In this document: positions 24,656 through 34,089 of the stretch, one piece after another
Numbering within the stretch: the stretch's first letter is position 1
How the letters are laid out: the number at the start of each line of letters is the position of its first letter
Assembly (NCBI RefSeq): GCF_009184865.1
Contig: NZ_CP045096.1
Span: 5,208,001-5,272,000 of the forward strand
Source: Streptomyces phaeolivaceus
Lineage (GTDB): Bacteria > Actinomycetota > Actinomycetes > Streptomycetales > Streptomycetaceae
Direction of reading: 5' to 3'
DNA length: 64,000 bases
Made by a program: the position numbers and the translations under genes
The notes under the pieces: model-generated
Seen by the model: only the letters and a program-made list of their open reading frames with translations
The model's database searches: none
What the model was told of the DNA's origin: nothing

Positions 24656-27250
24656 CTACGGGCGCCAGGTGGCCAGGATGCCTTCGTAGACCTCGGCGTC
24701 GGTGAGTTCGCGGGGGGTCTCGCCGGCCAGGAAGTGGGATGTGTTGTCCGACTTCAGCTTGCGGAGGTAGTCGAAGGCCTTGTTCTCCGGGTCGCCGAAC
24801 GCGACGAACGCGAAGTGGACGGCCGGGTGGTTCTTGGCCGCGTCCGCGAGCGCCTGGTTGGCCGGGGTCTTGGCGTCCGGGGCGCCGTCGGTCTGGAAGA
24901 CGACCAGGGCGGGGGTGCCGGGGGCCGACTTCTGGTGCTGGGCGAGCACCTCCTCCACGGCCACGTGGTAGCTGGTGCGGCCCATGCGGCCGAGGCCGGC
25001 GTGCAGGTCGTCGACCTTGTTCTCGAACGCGTCGAGGGTCAGCTCGCCGGTGCCGTCCAGTTCCGTGGAGAAGAAGACGACGGGGACGGTGGGGGGCGTC
25101 TCGGGGTCCAGGTGGGCGGCGAGGGCGAGGGTCTGCTCGCCGAGGGCCTGGGCGGAGCCGTCCTTGTAGTACGCCCGCATCGACGCGGAGCGGTCCAGCA
25201 CGAGGTACACCTTGGCGCGGGCGTCGGTGAGGGTGTGCTTCGCGAGGGCGTCCTGGGCGGCGCGGTAGGCGGTGCCGAGCCCGGCCGCCTCGGCTGCGCC
25301 TTCGCCCTCACCGGTTGTCCCACTCGCACCACCCGTGCGGCTCGCGTCGTCACCTGCGGGTACGACCAGCGGGGCGCTCTCGCCGTCGGCGACCGCGGGT
25401 TCGGGGGTGGGGGATTCAGAGGGGGTGGGGGCGGTCGCGGTCGTGGCTGCGGCCACTGCCACTGCCACTGCCACGGGTTCGGGGGCGACGGTCGGCTCTG
25501 GGGCGACTTCGGGTTCGGGGCCGACTTCCGGCTCAGATGCTTCGGCCGGTTCCGGAGTGGCTGCCGCTTCGAGAACGACGGTCGCTTCCGGGGCGGCGGC
25601 AGTCACCGGCTCGGGAACGGTGGTCGGCTCAGGAGAGTCTTCGGCGGCAGCGGCGGCTTCGCGCTCGACCGTGGTCTCCGGCTCCGCCTCGGGGGCGGTC
25701 GCTACGGCTTCCGGCTCCGGCGCGGTCTCGGGCTCCGGCGTGGCGTCGTCCTCGGAGACAGCCACGGGCTCGGGGGTGGCTTCGGAGGCGGAGTCCGCTT
25801 CCGTCACTGCTTCCGCTTCGGGCGTCGTCTCAGCGATTGGCTTCGCCTCGGCTGCGGGCTCGGAAGCGGCCTCGGGGGCCTCGACGGCGGCCGACTCCTC
25901 CGTCGACTCCGTCTCCGGCTCGTCCTTCGGCTCGGCTTCGGTCACAGGCTCGGCGCCGGACGCGGCGGCGGGCTCCGGCGTCTCCACGTCGGCAGGCTCG
26001 GCCTCGGCGACCGGCTCCGGCTCGGCTTCCGCGACGACCTCAGGCTCCGCCACGACAGCCGACTCGGCCTCGGCGACCGGTGCCTCGTTCTCGGCGTCCG
26101 CCTTCGCCTCGGTCTCGGCAGCCGGGGCCGTGGCCTCGGCGTCCGCTTCCGGCTCGGCATCGGCAACCGGTGCCACCGGCTCAGCCACAGCCTCCGTTTC
26201 CGCCTCCGCCTCGCTCTTCGCGGCGGCAGCGGTAGCAGCAGCCGCAGGCTCGGCCTCGGCGTCCGCCGCGACAGACTCCGCGCCGGCTTCCGCGACGACC
26301 TCAGGCTCCGCCACCACAACCGACCCGGCTTCGGCGGCGGCCGGTGCCTCGTTCTCGGCGTCCGCCTTCGGCTCGCCCTCGCCCTCGCCCTCGGCGACCG
26401 GCGCCGCAGCCTCTCCCTCGGCCTCAGCCGACACCTTGGCCTCAGCCGACACCTCGGGTTCAGGCTCAGCCACCGGCTCAGGCTCCGCCACCGAAGCAGC
26501 CGCCTTCACCTCGGCCGGAGTCTCCACCTCGGCCGGAGTCTCCACCTCGGCCGGAGTCTCCACCTCGGCCGGAGTCTCCACCTCGGCCGGAGTCTCCACC
26601 TCGTCCGGAACCGTTGCCTCGTCCGGAACCGTTGCCTCAGGCTCGGCCGACACCACGGTCTCCGCCTCGGCGACCGGCGCGGGCGCGGCCTCCGCAGCGG
26701 GCTTGACCTCAGCCTCCGCAGCCGACTCCACCTCGACCTCAGCCGAGGCCTCCACCGAACCCGAATCCGACGTCGAAGCCTCAGCCGACCCCGAATCCGA
26801 CCCCGAATCCGACGTCGAAGCCTCAGCCGACCCCGAATCCGACCCCGAATCCGACCCCGAATCCGACCCCGAATCCGACCCCGAATCCGACGTCGAAGCC
26901 TCAGCCGACCCCGAATCCGACCCCGAATCCGACACCGAGCCTGCCCCCGACGCCTCCCCATCCCGCGGCTTCGGCACCGTCACATTGTCGAAAGCCGCCG
27001 AGACGAGTTCGTCGGCGACGGAGACGGGGGCGGGGGCGGGGGTAGTCGAGGAGGACGGCGATGTGGGGGTCGCAGGAGTGGGCGGGGTCGGATCGGTCGC
27101 CGGGGCCGGAACCCTCGGCTCGGCGGCCTCCCCCTGGGAAGCGGAGGCGTCCTCCGTCGAGGAAACCCGCTCCGCCTCCTGCGAAGGAACCGTGTCGCGC
27201 CCCTTGCGTGAGCGGCTGAACGCATTCCGCAGGAGAGAGAGAATGCCCAT
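24656..27250 (-). CDS. vWA (TerF-like) protein with a very long acidic repetitive linker
   Basis: An 864-residue protein; ATG 27250 ([17 protein letters not shown]) opens it, in the divergent region shared with the PhoX gene. Residues about 30-640 are Ala/Glu/Pro/Ser-rich low complexity: [12 protein letters not shown] repeats (DNA about 26755-26935), VETPAE hexapeptides (about 26507-26640), and many AEAE(S/P) variants. The C-terminal domain (about 650-864) is a von Willebrand A domain with an intact MIDAS ([11 protein letters not shown], then [11 protein letters not shown] and FQTDGAP) as in tellurite-resistance TerF-like proteins. The N-terminal and C-terminal parts are normal for Streptomyces homologues near metG; the linker length is extreme. 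Function is unknown; vWA domains mediate metal-dependent protein binding. Confidence 0.85.
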   Translation of the reverse strand: MGILSLLRNAFSRSRKGRDTVPSQEAERVSSTEDASASQGEAAEPRVPAPATDPTPPTPATPTSPSSSTTPAPAPVSVADELVSAAFDNVTVPKPRDGEASGAGSVSDSGSDSGSAEASTSDSGSDSGSDSGSDSGSDSGSAEASTSDSGSDSGSAEASTSDSGSVEASAEVEVESAAEAEVKPAAEAAPAPVAEAETVVSAEPEATVPDEATVPDEVETPAEVETPAEVETPAEVETPAEVETPAEVKAAASVAEPEPVAEPEPEVSAEAKVSAEAEGEAAAPVAEGEGEGEPKADAENEAPAAAEAGSVVVAEPEVVAEAGAESVAADAEAEPAAAATAAAAKSEAEAETEAVAEPVAPVADAEPEADAEATAPAAETEAKADAENEAPVAEAESAVVAEPEVVAEAEPEPVAEAEPADVETPEPAAASGAEPVTEAEPKDEPETESTEESAAVEAPEAASEPAAEAKPIAETTPEAEAVTEADSASEATPEPVAVSEDDATPEPETAPEPEAVATAPEAEPETTVEREAAAAAEDSPEPTTVPEPVTAAAPEATVVLEAAATPEPAEASEPEVGPEPEVAPEPTVAPEPVAVAVAVAAATTATAPTPSESPTPEPAVADGESAPLVVPAGDDASRTGGASGTTGEGEGAAEAAGLGTAYRAAQDALAKHTLTDARAKVYLVLDRSASMRAYYKDGSAQALGEQTLALAAHLDPETPPTVPVVFFSTELDGTGELTLDAFENKVDDLHAGLGRMGRTSYHVAVEEVLAQHQKSAPGTPALVVFQTDGAPDAKTPANQALADAAKNHPAVHFAFVAFGDPENKAFDYLRKLKSDNTSHFLAGETPRELTDAEVYEGILATWRP

Positions 27251-27403
27251 GTGCGCAACCCTTCGGGTGAGTTGAAGCCCGTCAATCCCTGGCCAGGACG
27301 GACACGTAAGGTTAGCGGCCGGGCGTGGCGATCTTGGGGTGGGGCGGGCGCCTTTCACTATCCCCGCCACCCTGACCTGTCAACACCGCCTCAACTGCCG
27401 CAG

Positions 27404-27436
27404 GTTCACCCCCTGTTCACCTTCCGTCCCCGTTCT
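27404..27436 (+). promoter_or_regulatory. PHO box (PhoP operator) for the PhoX gene
   Basis: Two contiguous 11-base direct repeat units, GTTCACCCCCT and GTTCACCTTCC (27404-27425), match the Streptomyces PhoP operator; a weaker third unit runs to 27436. A possible -10 (TAGCGT) is at 27453-27458, the spacing expected for a PhoP-activated promoter. The gene start is at 27504. It predicts induction under phosphate starvation. Confidence 0.8.
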
Positions 27437-27503
27437 CGAACACACACCCCCCTAGCGTCGCGCTCACACCAAAAATGCACAAAAAAGCATCGAGGAGCGC
27501 GCT

Positions 27504-29594
27504 GTGCGCAAGCTGCTGCCCATGATCGGCTCGCATCCCGGCGGCCGTTCCGCCATGACCTGTCGGTTCCGCTGTGGTGACGCCTGCTTCCACGAGGTGC
27601 CCAACACCAGCACCAACGAATACGTCGGCGATGTCATCGCGAGCGCGCTGAGCCGCCGCTCGGTGATGCGCGCCGCCGCCGTGGTCTCCGTGGCCGGCGC
27701 CGCCGGTACGGCCGTATCGCTCGGCACCGCCCTGCCCGCCGCCGCGGCCACCCCGTCGGACGCCGCCGAGGCCGCGAAGGCCGCGGCGGACGCCAAGTCG
27801 AAGTTCCGGCCCAAGGGCGCCCGTGGTCTGCGGTTCACCTCCGTCGAGCCCAACACCGCCGACACCGTGACCATCCCCGACGGGTACAAGCAGAACGTCG
27901 TCATCCGCTGGGGCGAGCCGATCCTGCGCGGCGCCCCCGCCTTCGACCCGGAGAACCAGACGGCCAAGGCCCAGGCCGGCCAGTTCGGCTACAACTGCGA
28001 CTTCCTCGCCCTGCTCCCGGTCCCCGGTGAGCGAGGCCGCCAGCTTCTCGTCGCGAACCACGAGTACACCGACGAGATCCTGATGTTCCGCGGCTACGAC
28101 GCCGCCAACCCGACCCGGAACCAGGTCGAGGTCGCCTGGGCCGCGCACGGCCTGGCCGCCGTGGTCGTGGAGGAGGACAAGCGCACCGGCAAGCTCACCG
28201 CCGTGCCCCGCCACCACCTCAACCGGCGCGTCACCGCCACCACCGAGTTCCGGCTGACCGGCCCCGCAGCCGGCTCCGACCTCCTCAAGACCTCCGTCGA
28301 CCCGACCGGTACCAAGGTCTTCGGCACCCTCAACAACTGCTCCGGCGGCACCACCCCCTGGGGCACCACGCTGCACGGCGAGGAGAACTTCAACCAGTAC
28401 TTCGCCAACAGCAGCCGCGCGACCGACAAGCGCTACGGCATCGGCACCGGCGCCACCGACCGCAAGTGGGAGCGTTTCGACAAGCGGTTCGACGTCGCCC
28501 AGGAGCCGAACGAGGTGCACCGCTTCGGGTATGTGGTGGAGCTCGACCCGTACGACCCGTCCTCCACGCCCCGTAAGCACACCGCGCTCGGACGGTTCAA
28601 GCACGAGGCCGCGACCATCCGGCTGACCTCGGACGGGCGTCCGGTCGTCTACTCCGGTGACGACGAGCGCTTCGACTACTTCTACAAGTTCGTCAGCAGC
28701 AAGCGGATGAAGAAGGGGTCGGGCCGCTCCGTCCGCGAGCACAACCTCTCGCTGCTCGACGAGGGCACGCTCTACGTCGCCAAGCTCACCGGCGACTCCC
28801 CGGCGATCGAGATCGACGGCACCGGCAAGCTGCCGAGCGACGGTGAGTTCGACGGTGCCGGCGAGTGGATTCCGCTGGCCACCGCGACCGCCAAGGGCGC
28901 CGTCTCGCACGTCGACGGCATGACCGCCGACGAGGTCTTCGTCTTCACCCGGCTCGCCGGTGACAAGGTCGGCGCGACGAAGATGGACCGCCCCGAGGAC
29001 ATCGAGCCCAACCCGGTCACCGGCAAGGTCTACGTCGCCCTCACCAACAACACCAACCGCGGTGTCGGCTCCAACGCCAAGGCGGACGAGGCCAACCCGC
29101 GCAACTCCAACAAGCACGGCCAGATCCTCGAACTCACCGAGCACCGCAACCGCCCGGAGAGCACCAAGTTCGGCTGGCTGCTGTTCCTCGTCGCCGGCGA
29201 CCCGGACGACCCGGCGACCTACTTCGCCGGCTTCCCGAAGGACGACGTCTCCCCGATCTCCTGCCCGGACAACGTCGCCTTCGACCCGTACGGCAACCTG
29301 TGGATCTCCACCGACGGCGCCCAGCTCGGCTCGCACGACGGTCTGTTCGGTGTCGCGACCCGTGGTCAGCGGCGCGGTGAGCTGAAGCAGTTCCTGACGG
29401 TGCCGAGCGGTGCCGAGACCTGCGGCCCGATCATCCAGGACCGCCGTGTCCTGGTCGCCGTCCAGCACCCGGGCGAGCTCGACGGCGCCACCGTCGAGAA
29501 CCCGAAGAGCGCCTGGCCCGACGGACCGGGCAAGTACGTCCGCCCGGCGGTCGTCGCGGTGTGGCGCGCGGACGGCAGCGACATCGGCGTCTGA
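27504..29594 (+). CDS. PhoX-family alkaline phosphatase (DUF839), Tat-exported
   Basis: A 696-residue protein, GTG 27504 with GAGGAG upstream. The Tat-type signal is internal, as usual for this family: about 50 residues, including a cysteine-containing segment (MTCRFRCGDACFHE), precede LSRRSVMRAAAVVSVAGAAG (about 50-69). The catalytic part has the PhoX landmarks NHEYTDEILMFRGYD, TLNNCSGGTTPWGTTLHGEENFNQYF, KHEAATIRLTSDGRPVVYSGDDERFDYFYKFVS, MDRPEDIEPNPVTGKVYVALTNN, and a late DPYGNLWISTDG. PhoX enzymes are calcium- and iron-dependent phosphomonoesterases that release phosphate outside the cell. The PHO box upstream agrees with this. Confidence 0.93.
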   Translation: MRKLLPMIGSHPGGRSAMTCRFRCGDACFHEVPNTSTNEYVGDVIASALSRRSVMRAAAVVSVAGAAGTAVSLGTALPAAAATPSDAAEAAKAAADAKSKFRPKGARGLRFTSVEPNTADTVTIPDGYKQNVVIRWGEPILRGAPAFDPENQTAKAQAGQFGYNCDFLALLPVPGERGRQLLVANHEYTDEILMFRGYDAANPTRNQVEVAWAAHGLAAVVVEEDKRTGKLTAVPRHHLNRRVTATTEFRLTGPAAGSDLLKTSVDPTGTKVFGTLNNCSGGTTPWGTTLHGEENFNQYFANSSRATDKRYGIGTGATDRKWERFDKRFDVAQEPNEVHRFGYVVELDPYDPSSTPRKHTALGRFKHEAATIRLTSDGRPVVYSGDDERFDYFYKFVSSKRMKKGSGRSVREHNLSLLDEGTLYVAKLTGDSPAIEIDGTGKLPSDGEFDGAGEWIPLATATAKGAVSHVDGMTADEVFVFTRLAGDKVGATKMDRPEDIEPNPVTGKVYVALTNNTNRGVGSNAKADEANPRNSNKHGQILELTEHRNRPESTKFGWLLFLVAGDPDDPATYFAGFPKDDVSPISCPDNVAFDPYGNLWISTDGAQLGSHDGLFGVATRGQRRGELKQFLTVPSGAETCGPIIQDRRVLVAVQHPGELDGATVENPKSAWPDGPGKYVRPAVVAVWRADGSDIGV

Positions 29595-29596
29595 GT

Positions 29597-29653
29597 CACA
29601 TAGGTACAGACGCAGATAGCAGATATAGATACAGATATAGGTACAGATACAGA
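29597..29653. repeat. A+T-rich AGATA/TACAGA repeat after the PhoX gene
   Basis: A 57-base stretch made of imperfect GTACAGAT, AGATATAG and AGATACAG units, strikingly A+T-rich for this genome. It lies between the PhoX stop and the terminator hairpin. Confidence 0.8.
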
Positions 29654-29689
29654 TGCGGGCCGCCCTCCTGTCGGAGAGGGCGGCCCGCA
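29654..29689 (+). terminator. Terminator after the PhoX gene
   Basis: A perfect 14-base stem (29654-29667 with 29676-29689), an 8-base loop and a GTTTT tract. It can also serve the convergent small-protein gene. Confidence 0.85.
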
Positions 29690-29711
29690 CGTTTTCGCGC
29701 CGGGGCGAGGC

Positions 29712-29927
29712 TCAGGGGGCCAGGCAGCTGACGCCCGGGAGGCCCGCCGGGTCGACGAGAGCGGCCGGGTCGAGGAGCGCGGCCGGGTCGACGAGCTCCG
29801 TCACGCCGGCCGGGGTCTCGGCGACACAGGTGACGGTGGCAACCGGGTCCGGGATCGCGTGGGCGGCCGGGGCGAGGGTGCCGGCCAGGGCGAGGGTTCC
29901 GAGCAGGACGGTCGCGGTGCGACGCAT
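29712..29927 (-). CDS. Small secreted protein with LVDPAAL-type repeats
   Basis: A 71-residue protein with AAGGGGA seven bases before ATG 29927. Residues 1-24 are a clear signal peptide ending AAHA. The mature part of about 47 residues has two cysteines and repeated Val-Asp-Pro-Ala-Ala-Leu units. It is not a recognisable chaplin or rodlin. It is probably secreted or cell-wall associated; function unknown. Confidence 0.7.
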   Translation of the reverse strand: MRRTATVLLGTLALAGTLAPAAHAIPDPVATVTCVAETPAGVTELVDPAALLDPAALVDPAGLPGVSCLAP

Positions 29928-30097
29928 GAAAAATCCCCTTATTGGTCTTATAGGTAGGGCGGTTGAACTGGATTGATCATGGCTGCTTTTCGGCTGCGAA
30001 TTCGCCCCGCGTCACTCGTGCGGGGATGACGTAACGATTCAGCGCCCTGCGCCGGGTTGACCTGGGGAGGAGCCGGGGAGGAGCCGGGGCCTCGGCC

Positions 30098-32092
30098 TCA
30101 ACGGGACGGTGAAGTGATCGTCCGGGCCGCCGCCACCTCCTGGCGCAGCGGCTCCAGCACGCTCCCCGGCGGCCCGCTGAGGTCGGAGCGCACCTCGTAG
30201 AGGGTCTCCGTCCTCCGCAGTCCCTCCGCCAACTCCCGCAATTGCAGGGTGACCTGCTCGATCTCGCCGAGGGAGGGCGGTTCGGCGCCCTGTTTGACGC
30301 GGACCCGTGCGGCCGTCGTCGCGTCGACGATCCGCTCGACCGCCACGACCAGCGGCCACCAGGCGGCGGCCCGCCGTCCGACGGGCGGCGGTTCGGTCAG
30401 GGCCCGCTGGAACTCCGTACGGATGGCGGACAGATCGCGGTAGAGACGGCGGCGCATCCGGATTCGTTCGGAGATGTCGGCCGGGGTCGGATTCTTCCCG
30501 AAGGCGCGTTCCACGTACGCGGCCGTGTCGGCGACGGCGTCGGCGAGGCGGGCGCCGACCCGTGCGTGCCAGCTCTCCGGCCAGAGCAGATAGCCCGCGA
30601 CGAGGGCGATGCCGCAGCCGATGAGGGAGTCGACGAGCCGTGGCACGAGCAGGCCGGTGCCCTGGTGGTTGAGGATGTCGGAGAGAAGCAGGATCACCGG
30701 GGTGATGGCGGCCGTCTGGTAGCCGTAGCCACGGGGGGTGAACACCGGGATGAGCGGCGCGAGCAGCAGCATCACCGGCACGTCCCCCCAGCCGCGCGGC
30801 ACCTGTGTGAGGATCCCGGCCGCGACCACCAGCCCCACGACCGTGCCGAGCGCCCGCAGCAGCGCCCGGGAGAACACCGAACCGAAGTCCGGCTTCAGGA
30901 CGAACGTGATGGTCAGCGCCACCCAGTACGAGCGCGGCACCGCGACGAGCGAGACGAGGGCCTGGGCGATGCCGATGCAGAGCGCGAGGCGCAGGCCGTA
31001 GCGCCAGGAGGTGCCGGAGAGGGCGACGTTCCGCGCGACCCGGGCGGCGCGCACTCCCAGCGGGGCGGGGCGCCCGGCCCGGTCGCCGGCTTTCTTCAGC
31101 GCGTCCGGCGACTTCTCGCCGGCCACGTCGGCGGCGTGCCGCAGCGCCTGGTCGACCGCCTTGCCGATCGCGCTCCGGGGCTCCGGCAGCCGCAGCCCCA
31201 GCGGCCCCGAGTACCCCGTCTCCACGGCCTCCGCGAGATGCCGTACGGCCACCGGGATCTCGGCGGGCAGCGGGCGCCCGGACAGCCGGACCGCCGGGGC
31301 GGCCTCCACCAGCGGGGTGATCGCGTTCAACTGGGCCAGCAGCCGCACCAGTTCGGGGCTGCGGCCGTGGTGGCGGGCGCGGCGGGCGAGGACGAGGTCG
31401 TAGGACTGGTTGAGGGACTGGGTGACGCTGTGGCGGGCGTCGTCGTAGGTGTCCGCCGTGGCCGTGGCCGTGGCCGTGGCCGTGGCCGTCTCCGTCTCCG
31501 TGGACATCGTCGCGAGGAGGTCGGCGACCTTGCGGTAGGTGTCGGCGACGGCGGCCCGTTCCGGTACGCCCGCGCGGAGGGGCCAGGCGAGCAGGGCCAG
31601 GGCGAGGACGAGGAAGCCGCCGCCGGTCATCAGCAGCGGGGCCAGCCACCACTGTCCGGGCATGGGCAGGCCCGCGCCGATCACCGAGTTGAGCAGCAGG
31701 AGCAGCCCCGACACGGAGGCCACGGCGCCGATCGACGAGATCATCCCGGAGACCAGAGCGACCCCGGTGAGGACCCCGACGGTCACCCAGCCCTGCCCGT
31801 ACACCAGCGAGCCGAGCGTGATGCCCACGGCGGCGAACAGCTGCGGGACGGCGATGTTGAGCAGGCGCATCCGGTACGCCGCCGCCGTGTCGCTGATGAC
31901 GCCGGAGAGGGCGCCCATGGAGGCGAGGGCGCCGTACTCGGGCCGGCCGGCGGCGAGACCGAGGACGAGCGGCAGGGTCAGCGCGATCGCCGCGCGGGCG
32001 ACGGCCGGCCGGTTGACCGGGGCGGGCTGCGGCTGGAGGTTCCGCACCAGCCAGTCGGGCGGGGCGAGACGGCTGGGGAACGGGCGGGCCAT
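30098..32092 (-). CDS. FUSC-family membrane protein (aromatic-acid/fusaric-acid efflux type)
   Basis: A 664-residue protein with two clusters of about five to six membrane helices (about 25-160 and 370-510), separated and followed by soluble regions, the FUSC/YccS layout. Landmarks are LPLVLGLAAGRPEYGALASMGALSGV near the start and SYWVALTITFVLKPDFGSVFSRALLRALGTVVGLVVAAG around 385-425. Relatives export aromatic acids or act in resistance. A run of about six Ala-Thr pairs (near 195-210) is encoded by a GGCCGT hexamer repeat. Nothing nearby indicates the substrate. Confidence 0.85.
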   Translation of the reverse strand: MARPFPSRLAPPDWLVRNLQPQPAPVNRPAVARAAIALTLPLVLGLAAGRPEYGALASMGALSGVISDTAAAYRMRLLNIAVPQLFAAVGITLGSLVYGQGWVTVGVLTGVALVSGMISSIGAVASVSGLLLLLNSVIGAGLPMPGQWWLAPLLMTGGGFLVLALALLAWPLRAGVPERAAVADTYRKVADLLATMSTETETATATATATATADTYDDARHSVTQSLNQSYDLVLARRARHHGRSPELVRLLAQLNAITPLVEAAPAVRLSGRPLPAEIPVAVRHLAEAVETGYSGPLGLRLPEPRSAIGKAVDQALRHAADVAGEKSPDALKKAGDRAGRPAPLGVRAARVARNVALSGTSWRYGLRLALCIGIAQALVSLVAVPRSYWVALTITFVLKPDFGSVFSRALLRALGTVVGLVVAAGILTQVPRGWGDVPVMLLLAPLIPVFTPRGYGYQTAAITPVILLLSDILNHQGTGLLVPRLVDSLIGCGIALVAGYLLWPESWHARVGARLADAVADTAAYVERAFGKNPTPADISERIRMRRRLYRDLSAIRTEFQRALTEPPPVGRRAAAWWPLVVAVERIVDATTAARVRVKQGAEPPSLGEIEQVTLQLRELAEGLRRTETLYEVRSDLSGPPGSVLEPLRQEVAAARTITSPSR

Positions 32093-32178
32093 GGGCCCAT
32101 TATGGCCGCGTGCGATCCGGGTTCCCGGGGGTGCTTACAGGGGTTTTCGGAGGGGGCTTCGGAGGGGGCTTTGGAGGG

Positions 32179-33300
32179 TCATCCGCGTCGGTGCAGGGCG
32201 AGATCCACGGTGACGGCGTTGTGGTCGGTGCCGGACAGCTCCCGGAAGCGGACCTCGCGGGCGGAGAAGTCCTCGGCGGAGACCAGGACGTGGTCGATCT
32301 GGGTGCCGAACCTCGGGACCGTCCGGGACGGCCAGGTCGCCCTGCGGTCCTGTCCGGTCAGCCGGGCGGCGTCGTTCAGACCCGTGTCGAGGATCGCGCG
32401 GAAGGCCGCGTGGTCCTGGGAGGCGTTGAAGTCCCCGGCCAGGATGGTCGGTGTCCGGGTGTCCTTCGCCGCGTAGGCCCGCAGCGCGCCCAGCTCCCGC
32501 CGCCAGGTGTCCAGTTGCCCCGGCAGCGGTGGCATGGGATGCGCCAGCTGGAGCCGTACGGGGCGGCCCTCGACGTCGGCGATCGCACCGGGCATGCCCA
32601 TCGAGCCGGGGATCGGGTCGGCGGGCTTCAGGGGGTAGCGGCTGAGGATGACGGAGCCGGTGGAGCCGTAGCCCTCGACGGCCTGCCGATACGGATAGGC
32701 CGCGTCCTTCCTGTCCTGCTCGCCCTTCCCGCCCTGTTCATTGTTCTTGCCGTTCTTGCCGTTCTCGGCGTTCTCGGCGTTCTCGTCCGCCACGCTCAGG
32801 TCGCCGACGGTGTCCCGGAGGGTGGCCGAGCAGGTGACCTCGCACTCCTCGACGAAGACGATGTCCGGGCGGTCGCGCTCCAGGGCCTTGACCAGGGCGT
32901 CGGTGCCCTGCCCGAACTGCACGTTCGACGTCATCACCCGCACCTCGGCGACCACCTCCCCACCGGGCTCGCTCGCCTTCCCGTACGGCTCGATGTACCA
33001 GGCCAGCGCGCCCAGTACGACCACGCCCCAGGTCAGCCCGATCCACCAGCGGGCCAGCAGCGCGAAGAGCATCGCCAGGCCGGTGGGGACGAGCAGCCAG
33101 GGCAGGAACGCGAGCAGTTGGGGGATCGGGGTGAACGCGTCGATGTCGACTGCCCGGGAGGCGACGACGAGAGTGACGCCGAGGAGGAGCAGACCGGCGA
33201 GGAAGGCCTTGCCGCGGTGCGACCTCCGTCGTGTCGCCGCGGGCGGGGTCGGGGGCGGTTCGGGCATGGGGTCCGGCCGTTCGATGGTCGTGCTCTCCAC
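32179..33300 (-). CDS. Membrane-anchored endonuclease/exonuclease/phosphatase-family protein
   Basis: A 373-residue protein, GTG 33300 with GAAAGG nine bases upstream. Three hydrophobic helices (about 30-105) are followed by an EEP domain outside or at the membrane (about 120-373). The fold's active-site blocks are present: VRVMTSNVQFGQ, IVFVEECEVT, TPTILAGDFNASQDHAAFR, GTQIDHVLVSAE and the terminal GTDHNAVTVDL. Members hydrolyse phosphodiester or phosphomonoester bonds. A polar NAENAENGKNGKNN insert (about 175-190) is repetitive. Confidence 0.85.
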   Translation of the reverse strand: MESTTIERPDPMPEPPPTPPAATRRRSHRGKAFLAGLLLLGVTLVVASRAVDIDAFTPIPQLLAFLPWLLVPTGLAMLFALLARWWIGLTWGVVVLGALAWYIEPYGKASEPGGEVVAEVRVMTSNVQFGQGTDALVKALERDRPDIVFVEECEVTCSATLRDTVGDLSVADENAENAENGKNGKNNEQGGKGEQDRKDAAYPYRQAVEGYGSTGSVILSRYPLKPADPIPGSMGMPGAIADVEGRPVRLQLAHPMPPLPGQLDTWRRELGALRAYAAKDTRTPTILAGDFNASQDHAAFRAILDTGLNDAARLTGQDRRATWPSRTVPRFGTQIDHVLVSAEDFSAREVRFRELSGTDHNAVTVDLALHRRG

Positions 33301-33366
33301 GGCCGGTGCCTTTCGGTTTTTGTTGGCGGGTCCTCTTGAGGACGGCTGGGGTGGGGGGAAGGTTGC

Positions 33367-33400
33367 GTGGGTGGGTGGGTGGGTGGGTGGGTGGGTGGGG
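33367..33400 (+). repeat. GGGT tandem repeat (potential G-quadruplex)
   Basis: About eight consecutive GGGT units on the plus strand, more than enough guanine runs for an intramolecular G-quadruplex. It lies between two minus-strand genes, upstream of the GTG at 33300. Confidence 0.8.
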
Positions 33401-33418
33401 TGCGTCGTGGTTGCTCTC

Positions 33419-33462
33419 GCGGTTCCCCGCGCCCCTGAGAAAGCAGGGGCGCGGGGAACCGC
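33419..33462 (-). terminator. Long perfect hairpin of a type common in Streptomyces intergenic DNA
   Basis: A perfect 19-base stem (33419-33437 with 33444-33462), loop AGAAAG. The arm sequence (GCGGTTCCCCGCGCCCCTG) is one I associate with a hairpin repeated many times in Streptomyces chromosomes. It sits 17 bases after the stop of the DUF7144-like gene and probably ends its transcript. Confidence 0.75.
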
Positions 33463-33478
33463 GCGGCCGGCGTTCGGA

Positions 33479-33928
33479 CTACGGCGTCGGGTCCGGGGAC
33501 GTTGCCAGGGACCAGATCACGAAGACCGCGATGCCGATGCAGATGACGGACCAGACGGGGGCGTACGGGAGGAACATGAAGTACTCGATGGCGAAGAGCG
33601 AGGTCAGGGCGATACCGACCGCGCGGGCCCAGTCGCGGCCCTGGATGACGCCCCAGCCGGTGATCAGGACGGCGACGCCGAACGCCAGGTGGATCCAGCC
33701 CCAGGTGGTGAGGCTGAACTCGAAGACGTAGCTGCCGATGTTCGTGTACACGTCGTCCGTGGCGATCCCGGCGATGCCGTTGAGGATGCCCATGACGCCG
33801 ATGACCATCATCAGGACACCGGCGAAGACCATCCCGCCGAGGGCCCACTCCGCGCTGGTGTCGCCGTGGGGTGTCCGTGTCTCCTGCGAGGCGGGGTTCG
33901 GACGTGGTGTCGTGCTGTGCTGGGCCAT
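33479..33928 (-). CDS. Four-helix membrane protein (DUF7144-like)
   Basis: A 149-residue protein with GGAGGAGG before ATG 33928. A short polar N-terminus is followed by four hydrophobic helices. The motif pattern (EWALGGMVFAGVLMMVIGVMGILNGIAGI, then WGWIHLAFGVAVLITGWGVIQGRDWARAVGI) is that of a small actinomycete membrane protein family of unknown function. Confidence 0.75.
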   Translation of the reverse strand: MAQHSTTPRPNPASQETRTPHGDTSAEWALGGMVFAGVLMMVIGVMGILNGIAGIATDDVYTNIGSYVFEFSLTTWGWIHLAFGVAVLITGWGVIQGRDWARAVGIALTSLFAIEYFMFLPYAPVWSVICIGIAVFVIWSLATSPDPTP

Positions 33929-34089
33929 GAGGGCCTCCTCCGACGGATGGAGAGCGTATGGACAGCTCATCCGCATGGTCACGCGGGTGGGGGAGGGGCG
34001 CATGTGCTGTAGGCCGAATGGGTGAAAATGGGGGTAAGTGGGATAATTTGGTGGGTGGGGGGAATGGAGGGCCGGTCTCTGGGGGCGGC

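Noticed and set aside
24452..27275. Two very long plus-strand open frames opposite the vWA gene
   Set aside because: Their peptides are Arg/Leu/Gly or Ser/Ala/Gly shadows of the acidic repeats on the minus strand. The vWA frame has a recognised domain and start.
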